A DNA stretch of 21,545 bases. It comes from Isohypsibius dastychi (lineage: Eukaryota; Tardigrada; Eutardigrada; Parachela; Isohypsibiidae). A model generated the notes under the pieces. It ran no database searches. It was not told the DNA's origin and saw only the letters and a program-made list of their open reading frames with translations. The position numbers and the translations under genes were made by a program. Below, piece by piece: positions 15,832-21,545 of the stretch. Where the stretch lies: NCBI GenBank assembly GCA_034696485.1, contig JAQIWT010000389.1, positions 1 through 21,545 of the forward strand. The letters run 5' to 3'. Numbering within the stretch: the stretch's first letter is position 1; each line of letters begins with the position of its first letter.

Positions 15832-16268
15832 GACTAACTGCAAATCATAATATATTTTCTTACTCGAGGTCGCTTTCTGAAATGACGGTCCGAGAGAATT
15901 TCCCAAATCCAGTTGTCACTCCGTAAACCGCTGAAAGATAAAGTTCTTTATTTTCTTGCATTATTCAGATGTTATAACCCAAAATAATGTTCAGAATAAA
16001 CCAACAATAAGCTCTGAATTCATTATTTTGACTAACTATTATTTTGATTAAATGATGGTGAGTTTCCCGAAATGCAAGATATACCACGAACGAATTGTGA
16101 CTGTCCAAAAGCGCTGGGAAGCTGACTCAATCCAATGCGGCTGAGATCCGAAATCAGAACAAAATCCAAGATGACATGTGAAAGGGGAATTTTCTGTGAC
16201 TTTATAGCTTCATAAAATCCTCCTGATAACACTCAACAAAGGAAAACAGGACAAGATTAATTTCTGCA
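15832..16268. other. No gene seen; diverged repeats
   Basis: AT-rich DNA. GCTGAGATCCGAA at about 16139 repeats the copy at about 15702. A 66-codon minus-strand frame (16232-16032) has no supporting signals. Confidence 0.35.
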
Positions 16269-16290
16269 TGATCACATAGTCAAGTGATCA
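16269..16290. repeat. Perfect 7-bp inverted repeat
   Basis: TGATCAC, eight bases, GTGATCA. A second imperfect palindrome built from CAAGTG...CACTTG follows at about 16293-16331. This cluster of TGATCA/AAGTG motifs is about 400 bp before the next gene. Confidence 0.5.
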
Positions 16291-16595
16291 ACCAAGTGGT
16301 CACTGGTCGAGCAGATGGTCAGTGCACTTGACTGCCCCGCACAGCCGTGAACTGTTTGTTTTGGCCTAAAAGCCGGAACTGATTGTATTTCTAGTTCGTA
16401 TGACAACAAACTTTTGGATTATTAAAAGTGAAATTATTTCACTAACCTAGTTCTTTTTCAGCTGTTCAGTGAAGTGTATTTTTAATTTACTTGATATTGC
16501 AAGCGTCCCACATTGATGAATCCAGCTTAAATTCACCGGCGATTTTTTTATTTCATTTTTATTTGAGGGGGTCGGGCCCCAGCTTCCGGTTCCCA

Positions 16596-16633
16596 GATTC
16601 TGGGATCTGGGACGCTTCTGAAATCCCAGAATC
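16596..16633. repeat. 11-bp inverted repeat just before the eight-exon gene
   Basis: GATTCTGGGAT at 16596-16606 and ATCCCAGAATC at 16623-16633 are perfect complements with a 16-base loop, about 100 bp before ATG 16730. It lies in the expected promoter or 5' leader; role unknown. TTTTTCAG at about 16453-16460 is a possible spliced-leader acceptor. Confidence 0.55.
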
Positions 16634-16729
16634 CGTTCCCAATCTGCACTTATCGACTACTTGAATTCGATACGAAATCTGAAAGGGAAATTGTCACGTA
16701 ACAACAGACTGCTCCAGACAGTTTCCGCA

Positions 16730-18910
16730 ATGAGTGACCAGGATCACTACGAAGTGCCGTCGGATTACGAAGAAGAGCCACCAGAAAATGGAAAAGGTAA
16801 AACGATTTGAATAATCTGACGGTCTGCTTACCTCACTAACCGACGAATTCCTGTCTGATGTTTATCCAGCTTCCGAACCCACTGCTACAACTGCAATCAG
16901 CGCTCGTTCTAAAACTGTCACCGAAGGATTTGATGACGAAGTGAGCAACTTCTTTGGCAATGGGGAACCCGTCACCAGCCATCAACTACAAGATTCATCT
17001 CTTCCATCGTCCTCAGAAATTCGAAATCGCCCGAACTCCGGTGAACGAGGCGCGACTATCCAACATGAACCAGGAACAACTAAAATTTCCAGAGCAGTTT
17101 CTACGAGCCCACTCAGTGCATCGCCAGAAGCCAAACAGCAAGTGCCAGACCGACCAGCTCCAGAGAGTCATGACAGTTCTCGATCAAGTTCACCGAGAGA
17201 AATCATCCGTCAACCAGAACCAGTTGTCACCCAGAAAAAAGCGAAATTACAAAAGTCACAAACTGTGATGGACGACAGCGAGCCGGAAGATCTGGCAATG
17301 CGCATACCAGTTCCGGACGTCATCAAGAATTCTGTTAAGCAAAACTCTGTTAAGCAAAGACAGTCATCGAAGACTGTAGCAAAGACGATCTCTGCTACGC
17401 AACCCAATGTTCCTTTGAAGCCACCGCTCAAACAGAGAACCAAAAAAATCGCCACAAAAGCCGTGACACAGAAAAACCAGAAGTCTGAACCACCCAATCA
17501 AAAACCTTTGCAAGTAAAGAAGGAAGTGAGCCGTCCAAACTCGACAAAGTCGATCGCGACCCCACTTTTATCTGTGATGGATTCCCAACTGAATTCAACA
17601 TTCGTCGTCAACAGGCCTCCATCTAATAAAGTAAGTACATTGTCCCGGTCTCCTACTCACAAAGTTGCAGTGTATTTACATTGTTTGAAAGCTTCTTTTT
17701 TCCAGCAACGCGAAAAAGCCGATGAAAAAGTCCCGCTCGTGGCCGACCGTCCTCAGTTTGACAACAGACCTGCCAGGTTAACAGTTTGCATTACCATTGT
17801 TCTGATTTATCCCCGAAATAAAGTTCTGGTTCAGGTACAAAAAGTCGCTCAACTCCACGTTCACTATCGAACCCAGCCCATCGCCACCGCCACCAGTAGA
17901 TCTTCGAGCGCGTTGGAAAAGCGTCCATGTTCCAAGATTCCGATCGGCCAATGTAAGCTCCTTTGAAAACACTTGTGACTAAGAAGTTGACGATCTAAAT
18001 CACAGAGGATGCCACCGAAAAACAAAGTCCCGGTTCGGGCGCTCTCGGCAGCTGTGAACGCGCAACTTCGCCGTGCATCGCCGGATCGAGAAATAAGCAA
18101 CACTTCCATTTTGGTCGATGCAGAAGATAACCCGGTAACCATACGAGTAAACTGAATTTGACCTGAATATTCAGATTCTCGTTGATAGGGCTACGATTCG
18201 GATCTCCAGCCGATTGTTGACTTTACGGTCAAAGACTCAAAGCATGCGCCAGGAGAAAGCTACTGGAACTATCTGTTAGAACACCCTGACATGGTTGTTC
18301 GAGCTCAGAGCCCTGATCTTCAGAGCACTCACCCGAAAAGAAGATCTCGTCCCATGTCGCGTGACCTTCTGGAATACGATAGAATTCTCACTGAGACAAG
18401 AACGAAGACCCCTGTAAGACTGCCTTCAGAGACACCCAGCTCTCGATCCCAGTAAGAACAACTGTCCTCATGTTACATCTTTTGAACAAATTTCTCCAGT
18501 GGTAAATCGCATGTGTTGAGGAACGTAGTATCCGATGACACTGGGCCAGATCTGGCTCTTACCAACCAGCCTTATACCAACAAAAATGCCGATGTGGTTA
18601 GGCCTGTGGGAAAGGAGAATGCTAGTCCGTTTTTGCAAACGAAGGACTCTGCACTGACGATTCGCAAGGAAGTGATGTTGCAGTTGAGCAAGATCAACGA
18701 CTACAGACCGGACTCTCTAAAACAGGTACTAGTACCGGTTTCTTTTATATGGCATCATAGTGTCCAACTCTGTTGATTGTTCGCTGAAACACAAAGGTTC
18801 TACTGGATTCGTTTGAAATGTATAATTCGCGACGGGCTCAGCACGGACTAAATGCAACCCAGATCTCGTCGATCTTGACATCGGTTTTTAACGAGCTTGT
18901 ACAAGTCTAA
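16730..18910 (+). CDS. Eight-exon host gene for a mostly disordered protein
   Basis: The model is 16730-16796, 16870-17630, 17706-17776, 17835-17952, 18006-18134, 18189-18451, 18500-18725 and 18797-18910. All phases agree and no frame is interrupted, giving 582 residues. The N-terminus is acidic (YEVPSDYEEEPPENGK), the long exon 2 is rich in Ser, Pro, Gln and Lys with basic patches (KQRTKKIATK), and exons 3-6 are also low in hydrophobics. Only the last two exons look folded: helices with KEVMLQLSKIND, then VLLDSFEMYNSRRAQ and ISSILTSVFNELV. Such a layout is common in nuclear or chromosome-associated scaffold proteins, but I do not recognise it. The acceptor of exon 6 (GTTGATAG) is weak; the better TATTCAG 12 bases earlier breaks the frame. 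It ends 166 bp from the stop of the convergent nucleotidase gene. Confidence 0.75.
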
Positions 18911-19075
18911 TGCAGCTTTCGCAAAGTATTCAGAGCGGATGGCAATCTTCTTATCCTTTTTCTGGATTTTTTTATATCAACAATAACCGTGGTTTTCAAA
19001 ATACTGTATAATTTTATCTGATCGTCCCGTAAAATACACACCTTACAATACAGATCTTTCATTATAAACGGAACA

Positions 19076-20920
19076 CTATTTCTTTTGCACAATAAATTCA
19101 ACAATATCGCTGACGACAGCAAAACTCTCCTGGTCAATGACGACAATGTCGAATTTCTCTTTGAACTGAGTTATTGCTCCTTCCAGCTATAACGCAAATA
19201 TTTTCGCATCAAAATGCGCTACTGACTATCATTTCGCGCAGACTAACCGTTCGAACCATGAAACCAATTTTGAGGACATTTTTCATTGACGGAATTTTCT
19301 CAACAATGGAGACATCATGAATACTGTCAGTGATCATGATGACGTTTTTTCGGTCAGATGTTCGTGCAAGAATATCGGCATTCAGTGCCACTGCAACCGC
19401 TTTGTTTAGTCCATGAATTATTGGCTCACGAGCGCCACCGATGGTACCCTTGAAAAAACAAAACAAATTAAATCGCAGAACTGGAATTTGCGTGAGTTAG
19501 GGACCACACCTCAGAATCCGATACGAATTCGTTTGCAATTACGGTCATATTTGCGGAAAGACATTGCTGAGTGCGCAGAAGCTCTAAAATAGACGAGAAA
19601 TTGCGCGTAAAAGATATGTGTGTATGTTTTTGTTAATTATAAAATCGTGGTGAGCAAGAGTGGAAGGCACCCACCTCGAATAAATAATGCAAAACTCGCT
19701 GAAAAAATCGTCACGGGAACGTGGCGAGAACTCATCGATTTCAAGCAGAGGGGGACCTTATATCTGAAAAAATAACGCATTTAAATAAAACGCATAAAAA
19801 TTGACGCATAAACTAAAATAAATAAAACGCATGAATTAAATTAACACCATTTAATTCTATTTATTATTTTAACTGGCGAAATTTATATTTTATCACTCAC
19901 ATTTATTTTTTAAGAGCGGATAGGACGGATAGAGACTAACCGCAATAGGACGCTGTTCGTATCGCGAACTGCTTGGACTAAATCGCGTTCATGAACTCGA
20001 TGTTGAACCATTAGTTCTATAAACTGCAAAAGCCAATCTTGCATCGCGCTTTCACGTTTTTCATCCAATGTATTTCTTGTTTGATACAGTGGAAAATACT
20101 TTGTTCTTAGCCGGGCTGCCTAACAAACGGCGTCCTAGCCATGACCTTATTGGTTGCGAAAACATTAGGCTACCTCGATCCGGAAATCAATCGGCATTCT
20201 CCGTGATTTTTCGATGGCGTCTGAGTAAGACGAAAATGACAAGTTGAAAAAACAGTTTTCAGATAACTTACGATAAGACGTATCACATGTTTCTCCGTTG
20301 CGGGCGAATCTCGTCAGAATATAATCGAAATCCACCAAAATCTGCAGTTTATCCGCGCCATCAGTGGCAAATTCCGAAACGAGTTCACGAACTCGGTCGA
20401 AGTCTTTGATTAAAATTGTCGGTGATGAGAACAATTGGTCCAGCTGAAATTTTAAGTTTTAGAAGACATACAAACAAATAAAAATAAATATAAAATAAAC
20501 ACATAAAAATTAAGTATAATAAAACACAAAATAATATCATAAATATTATAAATATAAGAAAACCAAAGCGAAAATATCGAAACATACCTTCAGCGGTACA
20601 AGCCGGTTCGTCGCAAAATCAATAACATCCGGATCGTTAGCAGAAATGGAAATCCTAGAGACGTCATATTTTGGACGTATTTCCGGCACTAAATCATAAA
20701 GAGCTTCCCGGCTTTTCTCCGCCTCCAATTCATTTGTAAATATTTCTTGAATGATACTCGGCTTTGATTTTAGTACAGGTGATTGACGTGGAAATTGCTT
20801 GGAATATTTCAGATAGGCAGCTGTCCCGGCAAGTGCGCCAAGTCCGACCGAAATGCCAACAAAAGAATTCCAGATAAGCCGCGGAAAAAATCCCGAGCCA
20901 TCGTATCCATTGCTGGACAT
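19076..20920 (-). CDS. NT5C3-type cytosolic 5'-nucleotidase (UMPH-1 family)
   Basis: The enzyme family removes phosphate from pyrimidine 5'-nucleotides. Model: 20920-20588, 20443-20272, 20220-20174, 20119-19941, 19763-19675, 19583-19510, 19448-19248 and 19186-19076; every phase fits; 401 residues. A membrane-like segment (LIWNSFVGISVGLGALAGTA, about 15-35) precedes the HAD domain. Motif I is VDFDYILTRF: the acidic D149 and D151 are kept but Ile153 replaces the usual Thr. The RCDTSY-like segment (CDTSY) follows. Motif II is TIFSAS, motif III has HGLNK, and motif IV reads ITDSIHDV instead of LGDSxGDL, so both Asp remain while the glycines are changed. Family end VLKIGFMV then FDIVVIDQES is present. 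Likely a divergent paralogue. A GGTTTTTAG about 40 bases before the ATG may accept a spliced leader. Several ACGCAT repeats lie in its longest intron (about 19770-19830). Confidence 0.85.
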
Positions 20921-20939
20921 TTCAGACTGACATTCCACT

Positions 20940-21221
20940 TCCGGCGAAGACTAAAAACCAAATCATGTGTTGAAAGCCAGTTGCCATGAGAGTTTACTTC
21001 CAATCCATCCAGATTTATGCGGAAATTTATTCATTCATATTTTCCCATAACCGATTGAAACTGGAATATTTCATAAAAAACCAAATTCATTTACAAGTAG
21101 ATTAGATTATATGGCACCAAATCACAAGACAGCAGATACAAGGTCAAATACAGGAATGAGTTCCTGAAACGGAAGAACATTTTACAAACATTAGAAGATC
21201 TATCCACAAAAGATTATTCGA
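20940..21221. other. Intergenic spacer, nothing clear
   Basis: AT-rich gap between two minus-strand genes, holding the upstream region of the nucleotidase gene and the 3' end of the next. AATAAT on the minus strand just after the stop at 21222 is a weak poly(A) signal. Confidence 0.4.
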
Positions 21222-21545
21222 CTAGACAGCGCGAGCAGCACCCTTTGGCAAGTTCTTCACTTCCGTCGCAGATCCTCGGACTTCCGACGACTGTTTCTCG
21301 CTGGAGGTGGTCATGTGTCCAACCGAATGAGTGGTTCCGACCGCCGAGTCGATGTTGACTTCAATGTTGCTTTCCGCCTTGGCTCGTTCCAATGCAGCTC
21401 GGGCAGCAGTGCGTTCTTGCTCCAAAACTCGCATTGCATATTCGGCTTCCAACTGGATCTCCCGTTCTTGTCGCTCGATGCCAGATTCAATCATCTCCTT
21501 GCGGAAGTCGATGTCGCGAATGTGCTGGCGCTCCAAAGTGCGGCG
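21222..21545 (-). CDS. C-terminal end of a coiled-coil protein (cut by window edge)
   Basis: About 107 residues are visible, in frame from the right edge to a stop at 21222. The first 55 are highly charged, rich in Glu, Arg and Ala, with heptad-like spacing (EMIESGIERQEREIQLEAEY, then RVLEQERTAARAALERA), a long single helix or coiled coil. The last 45 are Ser/Thr-rich and flexible. No intron is seen in this piece. The family is not recognised; cytoskeletal or scaffold proteins have such ends. There is no start codon in the window: the first ATG in the frame lies well inside the helix. Confidence 0.6.
   Translation of the reverse strand, partial: RRTLERQHIRDIDFRKEMIESGIERQEREIQLEAEYAMRVLEQERTAARAALERAKAESNIEVNIDSAVGTTHSVGHMTTSSEKQSSEVRGSATEVKNLPKGAARAV

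Noticed and set aside
1-21545. CRISPR arrays, tRNA and rRNA genes
   Set aside because: No spaced direct repeats of CRISPR type and no tRNA-like cloverleaf or rRNA segment was noticed on reading; the nuclear animal context also makes CRISPR implausible.

Overview
The window looks like nematode nuclear DNA, most likely Caenorhabditis-like. It has very short introns (43-60 bp are common) with GTAAGT/GTTTGT-type donors and TTTTCAG acceptors. Acceptor-like sites lie just before start codons, as at spliced-leader sites. It also carries a typical animal gene, an NT5C3-family cytosolic 5'-nucleotidase. Into this DNA is inserted part of a Maverick/Polinton (virus-like DNA transposon), which occupies at least positions 1-7491 and runs off the left edge.

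Region 1 (1-7491), Maverick/Polinton. Intronless, tightly packed genes on both strands: an Arg/Lys-rich core-like protein (cut by the left edge), a penton-like minor capsid protein, a retroviral-type DDE integrase, a small one-TM protein, thymidylate kinase, a PC4-like protein overlapping an unrecognised ORF, a single-BIR protein, another unrecognised ORF, an IAP-type RING protein and a complete class I ribonucleotide reductase small subunit. Several of these genes have a TATA box about 40-56 bp before the likely start codon, and two have AATAAA overlapping the stop codon. A three-unit 82-bp tandem repeat lies between the two halves of the right arm. Capsid and integrase genes make and insert the element; TMK and RNR2 would raise dNTP supply; BIR and RING resemble an inhibitor-of-apoptosis protein split over two genes. 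DNA polymerase B, packaging ATPase, protease and hexon are not in the window and presumably lie to the left.

Region 2 (7.9-10.3 kb), two adjacent spliced minus-strand genes that are paralogues of each other. The upstream one adds a cysteine-rich RING-like N-terminus. They may be host genes or cargo of the element; neither terminal inverted repeat nor target-site duplication can be seen.

Region 3 (10.3-16.7 kb), gene-poor DNA: a T-shaped foldback, a coiled-coil gene interrupted by an in-frame TAG, several exon-like pieces with good splice sites (one a two-finger C2H2 exon, one apparently partly duplicated and decayed), a duplicated double-hairpin repeat and a G-rich tract.

Region 4 (16.7-21.5 kb), ordinary host genes: an eight-exon gene for a largely disordered protein of 582 residues (plus strand), convergent with an eight-exon NT5C3-like 5'-nucleotidase of 401 residues (minus), and the C-terminal end of a coiled-coil protein at the right edge. 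Splice models were made by hand from frame, phase and consensus sites; no similarity search was possible.
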